DNA of 64,000 nt from Leifsonia sp. Root112D2 (GCF_001424905.1 NZ_LMCU01000001.1:434001-498000), one strand, 5' to 3'; shown: positions 39,716-47,705, counted from the first letter of the stretch. Notes: generated from the sequence alone by a model not told the origin. Made by a program: numbers and translations.

Positions 39716-40735
39716 ATGCAATACCGCACTCTAGGCCGCACCGGTGTGCAGGTCAGCTCTCTCGCGCTCGGCGCAATGAACTTCGGCAAGCTCGGAGGCA
39801 CCAGCCAGAACGAGGTCACCGCCCTCGTCGACGCCGCCCTCGACGGGGGGATCAACCTCATTAATACCGCTGACGTATACAGCCAGGGCCAGTCGGAGGA
39901 GATGGTCGGCCAGGCTATCGCCGGTCGACGCGACGACATCGTGCTCGCCACGACCGCTGGCCTGCCGATGAGCGACAAGCCGGGCTATCAGGGCAGCTCG
40001 CGACGCTGGCTGGTCACCGAGCTGGACAACAGTCTTCGCCGCCTCGGCGTCGACCACATCGATCTCTACCAGATTCACCGGTGGGACCCAACGAGCAGTG
40101 ACGAGGAAACCCTGTCGGCGCTGACCGATCTGCAGCGTGCGGGAAAGATCCGCTACTTCGGCACCTCGACCTTTCCCGCTTACCGCCTCGTCGAAGCCCA
40201 GTGGGCCGCCCGCGAGCACCACCTGGGCCGTTACGTCACCGAACAACCAAGCTATTCAATCCTGCAACGCGGAATCGAGACCCACGTTCTTCCCGTGGCC
40301 GAGCAGTATGGGCTCGGCGTGCTGGTGTGGAGTCCGCTGGCCTCGGGCTGGCTGTCGGGCGCGATCCGTGAGGGCCAGGCGATCACCACCAACCGCTCCG
40401 CGTTCATGCCGCAACGCTTCGACACATCGATCCCATCCAACCGGGCCAGAATGGACGCCATCGAACAGCTCGCCACGGTCGCCAATGACGCCGGTCTGAC
40501 GATGATCCAGCTAGCGCTCGGCTTCGTCACCGCACACCCTGCCGTCACCAGCGCCCTCATCGGCCCGCGCACCATTGATCACCTGCACAGTCAATTGGCC
40601 GCAGCCGACACCGTACTCAGCGCCGAGGTTCTCGACGCGATCGATGCAATCGTCGCGCCCGGCGTCGACTTGGCATCACAAGAGAAGAACGATACGCCGC
40701 CAGCGCTGCTCAACCCGTCAGCGCGACGCCGCTGA
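39716..40735 (+). CDS. Aldo/keto reductase-like protein with altered catalytic residues
   Basis: The protein has 339 residues from the ATG at 39716, the family's normal N-terminus (MQYRTLGRTGVQVSSLALGA). The (alpha/beta)8 barrel motifs are present, but two of four catalytic positions differ: the aspartate of the usual DTA-x-x-Y is N50 (NTADVY) and the lysine of ATK-x-G is T80 (ATTAG). Y55 and H121 (YQIHRWD) remain. NADPH-binding GPRT near the C-terminus is intact. It may bind cofactor without the usual reduction, or use other residues. It is divergent from a TetR gene. Confidence 0.85.
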   Translation: MQYRTLGRTGVQVSSLALGAMNFGKLGGTSQNEVTALVDAALDGGINLINTADVYSQGQSEEMVGQAIAGRRDDIVLATTAGLPMSDKPGYQGSSRRWLVTELDNSLRRLGVDHIDLYQIHRWDPTSSDEETLSALTDLQRAGKIRYFGTSTFPAYRLVEAQWAAREHHLGRYVTEQPSYSILQRGIETHVLPVAEQYGLGVLVWSPLASGWLSGAIREGQAITTNRSAFMPQRFDTSIPSNRARMDAIEQLATVANDAGLTMIQLALGFVTAHPAVTSALIGPRTIDHLHSQLAAADTVLSAEVLDAIDAIVAPGVDLASQEKNDTPPALLNPSARRR

Positions 40736-40740
40736 GAAGT

Positions 40741-41113
40741 GTATTGCTGGTGCGAGCCGCACAGAATCCGGATCCATCCGGAGAGCGACCGGCCGCCGCC
40801 GTGGGCCACGGTCTTCATCGCGCGCTCGGAACCGGCCCGCTCGAAAAGTGCGGTGGTGCCGACGTAGCCGGAGGTGATGTCGACCCGGACTTCGCCGGTG
40901 GCTCCCGACATCTCGATCGGATATCCCTCGACAACGCGCGCGCCGTGCTCGCGAGCGTGGTGAACGGCGCCGTTGAGCAGAGTGTGCATGAGGCCCTGCC
41001 CACGGTAGCGAGGCCTGCGATAGGTGGAGCGCGGGGCGATGGAGCACCAGCCGGCCGGAGCACCGTCCACGTATGCGAGCACTCCCGGGCAGGCGCTCGC
41101 ACTCGGCCTTCAT
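40741..41113 (-). pseudogene. Decayed GNAT acetyltransferase
   Basis: On the minus strand, GVLAYVDGAPAGWCSIAPRS is followed by YRGQGLMHTLLNGAVHHARE, HGARVVEGYPIEMSG and YVGTTALFERAGSERAMKTV. These are pieces of the GNAT group that has CSVAPR and YVGT...AGF motifs. The N-terminal part is missing, the stretch between SIAPRS and RGQGL is deleted, and the frame changes after GGRS, giving an unrelated tail. No functional acetyltransferase can come from it. It fills the 399-base gap before the membrane-protein gene. Confidence 0.7.
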
Positions 41114-41134
41114 GTACGAGCGTAGAATTTTCGC

Positions 41135-42145
41135 GTGGAGGTAACGACGCTCGAGGTTGGTGATCGGGTGCGCGTGCGAGCGGGCATCGCGATCATGGTC
41201 TCGCTTGGCGTGGCGATCGTGTTCACCCTGCTGACATGGTGGACGAAGGAAGTTGCTGCTTTTGATCTGCGGCAGCCATGGCAGGACGATCCTTTCGACG
41301 TGCTGGTCTCCCTCGACTTTGCGATCATTCCCGTCCTGGTAGTGGCGGGGGCGATTCGGACGCTGCTGTGCCGGCGGGACAGGCCGCTGCCGACACGTCG
41401 AGTCGCCGATCTGCTTCGACTTAGCCTTGCAGTTCTTCTTGTGCTCGCGGCAACGCAGGCCGGAGAGTGGATCGCCACCGCGCTCGGGCTTCATCGGCTT
41501 CAGTGGAATATGGAGACGGGCTGGCAGCTCGCGGCTTTGGCAGCGCTGTCGGCGGCGACCGTTGCGGCCGGAGTGCTTGTCGTCGCGGCGGGCCGGGCTG
41601 TGCGGACTCGGGCGCAGATGGGTGATCAGCCAGATTGGCTGGCGGACGCGGTGGAACTGGGCTTGAGGTGCGCGCGGTTCCTGCGATGGCATCCGCGGTC
41701 GGCGCATGCAGTCATGCGGTGGGGCGACAAGGCGTTGCTTTCGCGGGTTCGTACGCATCCCGTCGTTGCGGCTGGAGCGCTCTCGTGTGTGCTGGCGATT
41801 CCATTCGTCGTCTCGAAGGTCTTTCTTGAGGGCTATCCGCCCTTGCTCGCGCTGCTGGCTTTCGCACTTCCGGCGGCGGGGCTTTTCGCTTTCATTGTGG
41901 TGGCCGGCCGTTTCCTGCGCATTGTCCCCCCTCGCGCCGGTCTCAAATCGCTATGGCCGCCTGTTCTTGTTGTGGGCTGTGCCACTGGGCCCGCTCTTTT
42001 CGCTTTCCATGACAGTTTGCTCAGCCATCCCAGCCCGCTTGCTGTGGATGGCTTGCTTTTCGGCGGCGGGGTCGCGGGCGCCCTGATCGGCCTCTCATTG
42101 CAACTGGGCCTTCGCCATCTTCGGCATCGTGCTCTCGACAGTTGA
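41135..42145 (+). CDS. Multi-pass membrane protein of unknown function
   Basis: This 336-residue protein starts at a GTG. Hydrophobic segments suggest seven to nine membrane helices, for example VSLGVAIVFTLLTWW, FAIIPVLVVAGAIRTLL, LSLAVLLVLAATQAGEW, and PLLALLAFALPAAGLFAFIV. No conserved catalytic motif or known domain is seen. It stands between a decayed GNAT and a TetR/epimerase pair. Its codon use looks a little less GC-biased than core genes, with more TTT and CTT codons, which hints at acquisition. Confidence 0.65.
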   Translation: MEVTTLEVGDRVRVRAGIAIMVSLGVAIVFTLLTWWTKEVAAFDLRQPWQDDPFDVLVSLDFAIIPVLVVAGAIRTLLCRRDRPLPTRRVADLLRLSLAVLLVLAATQAGEWIATALGLHRLQWNMETGWQLAALAALSAATVAAGVLVVAAGRAVRTRAQMGDQPDWLADAVELGLRCARFLRWHPRSAHAVMRWGDKALLSRVRTHPVVAAGALSCVLAIPFVVSKVFLEGYPPLLALLAFALPAAGLFAFIVVAGRFLRIVPPRAGLKSLWPPVLVVGCATGPALFAFHDSLLSHPSPLAVDGLLFGGGVAGALIGLSLQLGLRHLRHRALDS

Positions 42146-42264
42146 TCCACCGCAGTGCCGACGACGCCCGCTGCATGAACGTTCACCGGACAGTTGGTGA
42201 TGTCAGCAGGGGATCCGCTTTCGATACAGCGTGGGTGATCGGCGGCGTGCCATCGGTTCGCCCG

Positions 42265-42867
42265 TTATGCCGGAAAGTCCGGGGGGCCCTGGCCGAGTTG
42301 AAGCGCACGTTCCTGGAGCCGGGCGAGTGCTGCTGCACCGTATTGCGAAAACGGTTCGTCGGTGGCTGATTCGATCCATCTGCGGAGCGCGAGGCTGAAC
42401 GCGAGAATCAGCATCTCTGCTCCGAGGCGAGCGGTCAGATCTTCGACGCCGCGTTCGAGAAGGGATCCGACGACCGAGTTCGCGATCCCTGCCGTTTTCA
42501 GAAGACCGCGTTCGCGCACTTCGACGCTCGCCTCGGCAATCCGGTGCCGTTGCGCGGCTCTGCGGCGCTGCTCGGCCGTCATCACGGCGTCCGCCGCCTT
42601 CAATGCACCCGCCAGACACGCGGACACGTCGGCGTCGTCGGGAGCCTGACGAATCGCGTCGGCGAAGAGCCCGCTGAGGACCTCCTCGCCTCCGAACAGG
42701 ATCTCGCGTTTGTCGGCGAAGTGGCGGAAGAACGTGGCGCGATTCAAGTTCGCGCGCTCGGCGATCTGGGCCACAGTCGTGGCCTCGTACCCGTTCTCGG
42801 AGAACAGCTCGAGCGCTGCATCCTGCAATCGTTCGCGCGCATCCGGTGCCCATCTGCCCATATTCAC
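42265..42867 (-). CDS. TetR-family transcriptional regulator
   Basis: This 200-residue protein has a TetR helix-turn-helix (TTVAQIAERANLNRATFFRH followed by FADKREILF). The C-terminal domain has two tandem arginine-rich helices (EQRRRAAQRHRIAEA). It is divergent from an epimerase-like gene and separated from it by a 42-base palindrome that it surely binds. Confidence 0.92.
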   Translation of the reverse strand: MNMGRWAPDARERLQDAALELFSENGYEATTVAQIAERANLNRATFFRHFADKREILFGGEEVLSGLFADAIRQAPDDADVSACLAGALKAADAVMTAEQRRRAAQRHRIAEASVEVRERGLLKTAGIANSVVGSLLERGVEDLTARLGAEMLILAFSLALRRWIESATDEPFSQYGAAALARLQERALQLGQGPPDFPA

Positions 42868-42905
42868 ACCCTAGACGACGCGACCGGATCGCATCATCGG
42901 TTGAC

Positions 42906-42947
42906 GCGACTGCGTTGCATCATTTATTATTGATGCAACGCAGTCGC
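42906..42947. promoter_or_regulatory. Large TetR operator palindrome
   Basis: GCGACTGCGTTGCATCA and its exact complement flank eight AT bases (TTTATTAT). Each half contains a TGATGCAACGCAGTCGC site, the right one continuing to GCATCA, so the palindrome is two TetR sites in opposite orientation. It lies between the starts at 42867 and about 43006. Confidence 0.8.
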
Positions 42948-43005
42948 ATCAGATGAGATATCGAAGCCGCGCTGCGGACCGTGAACAAGAACAAGGAGTC
43001 TCATT

Positions 43006-43887
43006 ATTCGCATCTTCGTCACCGGCGCGTCTGGCTGGATCGGATCATCCGTCGTCCCGGAACTCATCGCCGCAGGCCATCACGTCGTCGGGCTCGCTCG
43101 TTCGGATGCGTCCGCGACCGCGATCGAGCACTCCGGCGCCGAGGTCCGCCGGGGCGGTCTTGCCGACCTCGAGGTCCTGCGCTCTGCTGCGGGCGAAAGC
43201 GACGGCGTCATCCACCTCGCCTACGATCACGCCCTGGGCCAGATCGGGGGCGCCCCAGCCGACGCCGCCGCCATCGACGCGTTCACAAGCGCACTCAGCG
43301 GCACCGGGAAGCCGCTGCTGATCACGGGAGCGACCCTTTCGGCACCTGGACGCGTTGCGACCGAAGAGGATGAACTTGTGGCCGAGGGCCCGATCGCCGC
43401 TCGCATCACGAACATGCAGACGGCCCTGACCGCTGTCGACCGAGACGTCCGCGTCAGCCTGGTGATGATCCCCCGCTCCGTCCACGGCAGCGGCGAACGG
43501 CACGGCTTCATACCGCAGCTCATCGCCAGGGCGCGCGCCGAGGGCGTCTCCGGATACGCCGGCGACGGGACCAACCGTTGGCCCGCCGTGCACGTCAAGG
43601 ACGCCGCGACCCTCTACCGTCTGGCCGTAGAGCACGCCCCCGCCGGCTCCGTCCTCAACGCCGTCGGCGACGAAGGCGTCGCGGTCAAAGACATCGCCGA
43701 AGCTATCGGGCGACACCTGAACGTGCCCGCGAAATCCCGCCCCGCCGAAGAATTCGGCATGCCCCTCTCCGCGCTTCTCGGCTCCGACATGCCCGCGTCC
43801 AGCGCGATCACCCGACAACTACTCGGTTGGACACCCACCCACCCCGGCCTCCTCGACGACATCGATCAAGGACACTACTTCGACTGA
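43006..43887 (+). CDS. NAD-dependent epimerase/dehydratase-family protein, apparent ATT start
   Basis: The protein of about 293 residues is an extended SDR: its natural start should read (M)RIFVTGASGWIGSSVV, the nucleotide-binding fold, and it continues with VIHLAYDH and the substrate domain of the SDR_a family acting on small substrates. The codon at the natural start position is ATT (43006), seven bases after AAGGAG (42993-42998). An in-frame TGA at 42982 is followed by no ATG, GTG or TTG before the fold. So either ATT is used or there is a sequence error. It is divergent from TetR and has its operator just upstream. Confidence 0.82.
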   Translation: MRIFVTGASGWIGSSVVPELIAAGHHVVGLARSDASATAIEHSGAEVRRGGLADLEVLRSAAGESDGVIHLAYDHALGQIGGAPADAAAIDAFTSALSGTGKPLLITGATLSAPGRVATEEDELVAEGPIAARITNMQTALTAVDRDVRVSLVMIPRSVHGSGERHGFIPQLIARARAEGVSGYAGDGTNRWPAVHVKDAATLYRLAVEHAPAGSVLNAVGDEGVAVKDIAEAIGRHLNVPAKSRPAEEFGMPLSALLGSDMPASSAITRQLLGWTPTHPGLLDDIDQGHYFD

Positions 43888-44139
43888 ACAGACCACAGAA
43901 TTGTGAATCCAGGACAGACACCGGTAACCCAGACGACCAACGACATCTACGTCGCTACCTCCACTCGGAGCTCTCTGCAACCGACCTGGAAACGTGGCCA
44001 ATGCGATCGAGGGACGAGACGACATCCAGCTCAAACCCGCCGGCGACGACATGATCCGCGCTTTCGTGTTTGAAACTGCGAATCCACAACTGAGCGGTCC
44101 CATCACAACCGACTCCGCCGAGCGGTGGATCACGCACCC

Positions 44140-44460
44140 TCATTCGTAGCCGAGAAGCTGCACTCTGAGTTCATACTCTGGGCCGAGCTCCTGGCTGAGT
44201 CGTTGGGCCAACACGTGACCGGCCGCTATCCAGACGCGACGATTTTGATCACTATCCCAACCCGGCTCCGTTGGACCAGGCGGATCCGGTTGCAGGTGAG
44301 CATCCCAGAAGTCCCACCATGCTCGAAGATCATCGGTCAACTCACGTGACAACGACAGGTCTGTCGGCGTCAGCAATAGCTCGTCCTCAAGAGCAGTGCC
44401 CCACAATGGCCACCGATGACCCCAGTCCGGAAAGAAACGGATCTCGCGGCTTGCTACCAT
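44140..44460 (-). CDS. Hypothetical protein with FFPDWG motif
   Basis: This 106-residue protein from the ATG at 44460 begins MVASREIRFFPDWGHRWPLW and is rich in tryptophan (WWDFWDAH). The FFPD-x-G-x-x-WPLW start is seen in small actinobacterial proteins of unknown role. An earlier in-frame start (44583) is possible. It is next to a toxin-antitoxin pair. The 252 bases between the epimerase stop (43887) and this gene's stop hold no gene I trust. Confidence 0.6.
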   Translation of the reverse strand: MVASREIRFFPDWGHRWPLWGTALEDELLLTPTDLSLSRELTDDLRAWWDFWDAHLQPDPPGPTEPGWDSDQNRRVWIAAGHVLAQRLSQELGPEYELRVQLLGYE

Positions 44461-44603
44461 CCCGCGATAATACGACCACCCGAAAGGCCGTCGCGTTTGA
44501 CGAACGGCTTGCGGGAGTGCTTGAGAGCGCCCGGTAGCAGGTCCGCTTGCGGGCAGCAGTGCGCAGTTTTGGTGTAGTCGCATCCCCGTTCCTGGCCCGC
44601 AAA

Positions 44604-44624
44604 TGGTATGATTTTGTCATACCA
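44604..44624. promoter_or_regulatory. Operator of the toxin-antitoxin pair
   Basis: TGGTATGA and TCATACCA are perfect arms around five bases, 22 bases before the antitoxin ATG. The GTAT/ATAC core with this symmetry is typical of ribbon-helix-helix operators, so the antitoxin probably represses its own gene here. Confidence 0.7.
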
Positions 44625-44646
44625 AAGTTGTCGGCTGGGAGACGAA

Positions 44647-44901
44647 ATGGCTGCACGCAAGGTGGCAGTCACACTGCCAGAAGAACTTTTTGAGATCGTC
44701 GAGCGAGCACGCGCGGTCGAGCACCGTACCCGCTCAGAAGTGGTGCAGGAAGCGCTACGGACCCATTTCGGCGAGGCCGTCTACGTACCCAGCGACGAGG
44801 AGCGACGCCTTCTCGTCGCCGCGCTCGACGAGGTTGGGAATGCTCCCGAGAAGATCCGCGACTGGGACCAGGTGCGTGCCGAGCTGCGGGCTGGCCGGTG
44901 A
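44647..44901 (+). CDS. Ribbon-helix-helix antitoxin
   Basis: This 84-residue protein begins MAARKVAVTLPEELFEIVER and continues with RTRSEVVQEALRTHF, the beta strand and two helices of a CopG/ParD-like DNA-binding fold. The C-terminal third should wrap the toxin. The start is the ATG at 44647 with GGGAGA upstream. It overlaps the toxin gene by four bases, and a palindrome precedes it. Confidence 0.88.
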   Translation: MAARKVAVTLPEELFEIVERARAVEHRTRSEVVQEALRTHFGEAVYVPSDEERRLLVAALDEVGNAPEKIRDWDQVRAELRAGR

Positions 44902-45167
44902 CAGTCCGGCTCACCGGACTTGCGGTGAGCGACCTGAGCGAGATCTGCGGCTACTACCGGGCCATGGACGACGACATCGAACATCGGTTCCTCGACCAGT
45001 TCGACCTCGTCGTGGAACGGCTCCTCAGCTTCCCCAGGGGCGCACCGCCAGTTGACGGATTCCCCGACGTCAGGCGCGCGCGAATGCGCCCGCTCCCGTT
45101 CGGCATTTTCTATCGCCTCGACGGCGACGAGATCCTAATCCTTCGGGTGCTTGCACACCCGCCGTGA
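44898..45167 (+). CDS. ParE/RelE-superfamily toxin
   Basis: This 89-residue protein from a GTG has the fold landmarks of ParE-type toxins: LTGLAVSDLSEICGYY, RLLSFPRGAPPV, and a C-terminal FGIFYRLDGDEILILRVLAH. Family members inhibit gyrase (ParE) or cleave mRNA (RelE); the ending RVLAH is more ParE-like. It is translationally coupled to the antitoxin. A weak CGACCTC/GAGGTCG hairpin at 45174-45194 follows it. Confidence 0.85.
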   Translation: MTVRLTGLAVSDLSEICGYYRAMDDDIEHRFLDQFDLVVERLLSFPRGAPPVDGFPDVRRARMRPLPFGIFYRLDGDEILILRVLAHPP

Positions 45168-45272
45168 CGCGTCCGACCTCGAATGATGAGGTCGAGAAAG
45201 GCGACTCACCCGCGACCTGTCCTCCTCCCGAAAGCGCATGCAGGCCGACCGGCTTGCGGACGTCCCGTGACG

Positions 45273-45487
45273 TCACCGATCGTCGATTCGGGAATCGTTT
45301 GTCGGGACGAAGAAGCGTCCGATCGGCTTTTCAAAGAGGCGGGAGATGCGGAACGCCAGCGGAAGTGAAGGATCGCGCTTTCCGGTTTCGAGGCGACGTC
45401 CGTCTGACGAGACACGTCCAGGTGTTCGACGAGCACCGCCTATGTCCACCCGCGCGCTGCGAGTTCTGAACGGATCAGGTTCTCCAT
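45273..45487 (-). pseudogene. Decayed XRE-family regulator
   Basis: From an ATG at 45487 the minus strand reads MENLIRSELAARGWT and then a TAG where relatives have glutamine. It continues AVLVEHLDVSRQT and needs a frame change to reach LETGKRDPSLPLAFRISRLF and EKPIGRFFVP, the end of the short XRE/YgzD-type proteins. One nonsense codon and one frameshift in about 70 codons mark a recent loss. Confidence 0.75.
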
Positions 45488-45580
45488 CAGACCTATGCGG
45501 GGCGGAAGTGCACGTCAAGGGGGCTCGTGATTTCGCCTGACCGCCGCTGGTGCCTGCTGGAGGAACCTCCGACCGCGCAC

Positions 45581-45714
45581 TCAGCCTTCGGCGTCGGTCG
45601 GCGCGTGGAAGATGAGGCGGTTTCCGAATGGGTCGGGGACGGTCAGGTCCTCGCCCCAGGACTGTTGGTCAAGGCCGATCCGCAACGGATAGAGAGAACT
45701 CGAAAGTCGATCCT
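45581..45714 (-). pseudogene. C-terminal fragment of a glyoxalase-like protein
   Basis: The minus strand encodes DQQSWGEDLTVPDPFGNRLI followed by FHAPT and a stop near 45581. DPFGNRLIF is the closing strand of VOC/bleomycin-resistance proteins. The first two thirds are absent: upstream is the stop of the methyltransferase gene at 45715. It is a remnant left by a deletion. Confidence 0.6.
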
Positions 45715-46341
45715 TCAGCGGTCGCCCCGGCGTCGGGCAATAATCGCAGCCTGAGACCGCTGACCAGCAGTTTTCCTGACGTGTGATTCGATCACGTCGA
45801 AGCCAGTCGCTGTCAGCTCTTCGCTGAGGGCCTCCACGGACCACCGATATGCCGGCGTGACCGCGTGAGCGAACTCCTCAACCACAGGGCCTTCGAAGAA
45901 CCCGATCAACAGCGCGCCTCCAGGCTTGAGTACTCGGCTGAACTCCTGAAGCGGAACCCGGATTGCGTCGGGCTCGTGGTGGATCAGGGAATACCAGGAG
46001 AGAATCCCGCCAATGGAACCGTCTCTGACGTCGAGGGCGTTGAGGCTGCCGGTTGTGAACGGTACGTCGGGGTAGGTGCTTCGCGCACGCTCGATGAACT
46101 CGGGCACTAAATCAATGCCTTGGGCAGAAAGGCCTCGTTCGATAAGGAAGTTCGTCCACTGACCGGGCCCGCAACCTGCATCGATGACGCTGCCCTTGAC
46201 CTCATTGGCCCACGTTGATACAAGCCGACGATCTGAAGGGTGCACGGCGCTCATCGATCCGAAGAGCTCAATGTATTCAGCTGCACGGCGTGAGTATGCG
46301 GCGCTGGCCCCGTCGTCGATCACGCGATCGAGTTTACGCAC
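45715..46341 (-). CDS. Class I SAM-dependent methyltransferase
   Basis: This 208-residue protein from a GTG has the methyltransferase motif I SVIDAGCGPGQWTNFLIERG, acidic loop GIDLVPEFIERA, and motif IV GGILSWYSLIHHEP. It matches small-molecule methyltransferases of the UbiE/Methyltransf_25 type; the substrate is unknown. It is downstream of, and on the same strand as, the 27-codon gene, but a strong terminator separates them, so they are probably not one transcript. Confidence 0.85.
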   Translation of the reverse strand: MRKLDRVIDDGASAAYSRRAAEYIELFGSMSAVHPSDRRLVSTWANEVKGSVIDAGCGPGQWTNFLIERGLSAQGIDLVPEFIERARSTYPDVPFTTGSLNALDVRDGSIGGILSWYSLIHHEPDAIRVPLQEFSRVLKPGGALLIGFFEGPVVEEFAHAVTPAYRWSVEALSEELTATGFDVIESHVRKTAGQRSQAAIIARRRGDR

Positions 46342-46530
46342 GGCTGATACACGTGCCCGATAGACGGACGAACAGCGGGCGCTTCCGCTCGAACACCGGG
46401 ATCCGCTGGTTAATCAAGATGCGGGTGTCGCATATAGCCCGCCCGTAAGGGATTCTCACTCAGCTACCTCAAACGCAACAGCCTGGAGGCGTGGTTCGGA
46501 CAGGTATCAACTGGAGGCGAATTTGACAGA

Positions 46531-46569
46531 CGAAGCCCCGGCTCACCATCGCGGTGAGCCGGGGCTTCG
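46531..46569 (-). terminator. Strong terminator of the 27-codon gene
   Basis: CGAAGCCCCGGCTCACC and its exact complement flank five bases, giving a 17-base-pair stem. On the minus strand the stem is followed by TCTGTCAAATT. It begins 31 bases after the stop of the small gene at 46601. Confidence 0.85.
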
Positions 46570-46600
46570 AGCAGTTGTTGTTACTGCCGCGAATCAGTGC

Positions 46601-46684
46601 CTACTGGCAGCTGTCGCACTGCAGCATGTCCATGGGGTCGACGGGAACTGCATAGCCGCCAACACTGTCGTTTTCGTAGTCCAT
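46601..46684 (-). CDS. 27-residue peptide gene with C-terminal CxxC
   Basis: An ATG at 46684 has an excellent GGGAGG site eight bases upstream. The peptide begins MDYENDSVGGYAV, contains VPVDPMDMLQ and ends QCDSCQ. It is acidic, with a two-cysteine CxxC end. It has its own promoter with two adjacent palindromes and a strong terminator, so it is a complete gene. It could be a ribosomally made peptide precursor, a metal- or thiol-responsive small protein, or a signal peptide of a local system. I do not recognise the family. Confidence 0.65.
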   Translation of the reverse strand: MDYENDSVGGYAVPVDPMDMLQCDSCQ

Positions 46685-46757
46685 GATGGCCTCCCTGAGA
46701 AGTTTTGATGTCGAAACGGTGTCGGCCGCTTCTTCCGCCCTTGCGGTGGTTCTCCAC

Positions 46758-46801
46758 TATATAACGTGAATGACACTCTTGTCATTCCACTACATGTAGT
46801 G
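46758..46801 (-). promoter_or_regulatory. Promoter and double palindrome of the 27-codon gene
   Basis: On the minus strand ATGACA is followed after 16 bases by TATATA (46758-46763), a likely -35/-10 pair. Over and beside it are two perfect palindromes that touch each other: GAATGACA/TGTCATTC around four bases (46768-46787) and CACTACATGTAGTG (46788-46801). Binding to either would block or recruit polymerase. Confidence 0.65.
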
Positions 46802-46897
46802 TTTTGAACTTTTTTCCAACTAATTTCAGATTAGCCCGCACCACCGACATTGACTGAGGATGCGCCGCACCATTTCGCCGCAGGCGACCGCCGCGAT

Positions 46898-47560
46898 TCA
46901 GTCTGTTGTGTTGAGCTGAACCATCGCGTCGTAGAGCTGTTCGTCCGTCATCGGCGGCTCGGGGATCGGATGCGCCCGCTCCGTTCGGTACGCATCGAGC
47001 ATGAGGTGAAGCTGACGTCGCCAGGCGTTGGGCGCAGCAAGACGCGTGGCATCGATCACCCGGCCGTTGAACCAGATGAGGTTGACGATGTCAGCGAGCG
47101 TGATGTCGGGGCGCGCCTCGCCGGCCTCTTGCGCACGGGTGAGCACGTGCTCGATTTGTCGACACATCTCGTCATGGATGCGCTCGGTCTCCGCGCTGCC
47201 GGGGAAGCGTCGGGAAAGGAAGTCGTTGAAACCCCTGTCGCCTGCCTGTACCCGAAAGAGGTTTTCCAGGTAGTCGGCGAACGCTTCCCAGGGATCGTCG
47301 TGCTGCATTGCTTGCGTGGCACCGCCGAGAAATTCCTCGAGCTGGGGCTGAAAGGCGGCCAGAAGCAGATCCATCCGCGTAGGGAAGTGGCGATAGAGCG
47401 TTCCGATGGCAACACCCGCGTCGCGAGCGATCTTTTCCAACGAGGCGTCCACTCCGCGAACAGCGAACTCGCGCCGCGCCTCGGCGATGAGCCTGTCATG
47501 GCGCTCTTGGGCGCCTCGCCGACGGACGGTCGGCGCTGCTGTGATCCCTCTGATTTCCAC
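46898..47560 (-). CDS. TetR-family transcriptional regulator
   Basis: This 220-residue protein has the helix-turn-helix ASLEKIARDAGVAIGTLYRH followed by FPTRMDLLLAAF. The rest is a helical ligand domain of the SBP_bac type shared with the TetR at 38931. It is divergent from an F420-reductase-like gene with a large palindrome between them, its likely main target. The 27-codon gene lies downstream on the same strand with its own promoter. Confidence 0.92.
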   Translation of the reverse strand: MEIRGITAAPTVRRRGAQERHDRLIAEARREFAVRGVDASLEKIARDAGVAIGTLYRHFPTRMDLLLAAFQPQLEEFLGGATQAMQHDDPWEAFADYLENLFRVQAGDRGFNDFLSRRFPGSAETERIHDEMCRQIEHVLTRAQEAGEARPDITLADIVNLIWFNGRVIDATRLAAPNAWRRQLHLMLDAYRTERAHPIPEPPMTDEQLYDAMVQLNTTD

Positions 47561-47592
47561 CTGGCCAATCTACTCCAAAAGGTGGGAATACC

Positions 47593-47637
47593 TGAGGCAC
47601 CCCTCCGGTTGCATCCCACTACCGGAGGGGTGCCTCA
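47593..47637. promoter_or_regulatory. TetR operator palindrome
   Basis: TGAGGCACCCCTCCGGT and its exact complement flank 11 bases. Each arm contains GCACCCCTCCGG-type half-sites. It lies between the TetR start (47560) and the reductase start (47706) and should control both. Confidence 0.75.
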
Positions 47638-47705
47638 GTCATTTGCAAGAAGCAAGCATCCAGAACCCCTCGATGAATCGAAATAGATACGACAAGGAGC
47701 ACACA

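Noticed and set aside
43955..44143. Minus-strand 62-codon frame between epimerase and hypothetical gene
   Set aside because: No ribosome site, no recognisable fold, and it overlaps another equally weak frame on the plus strand.
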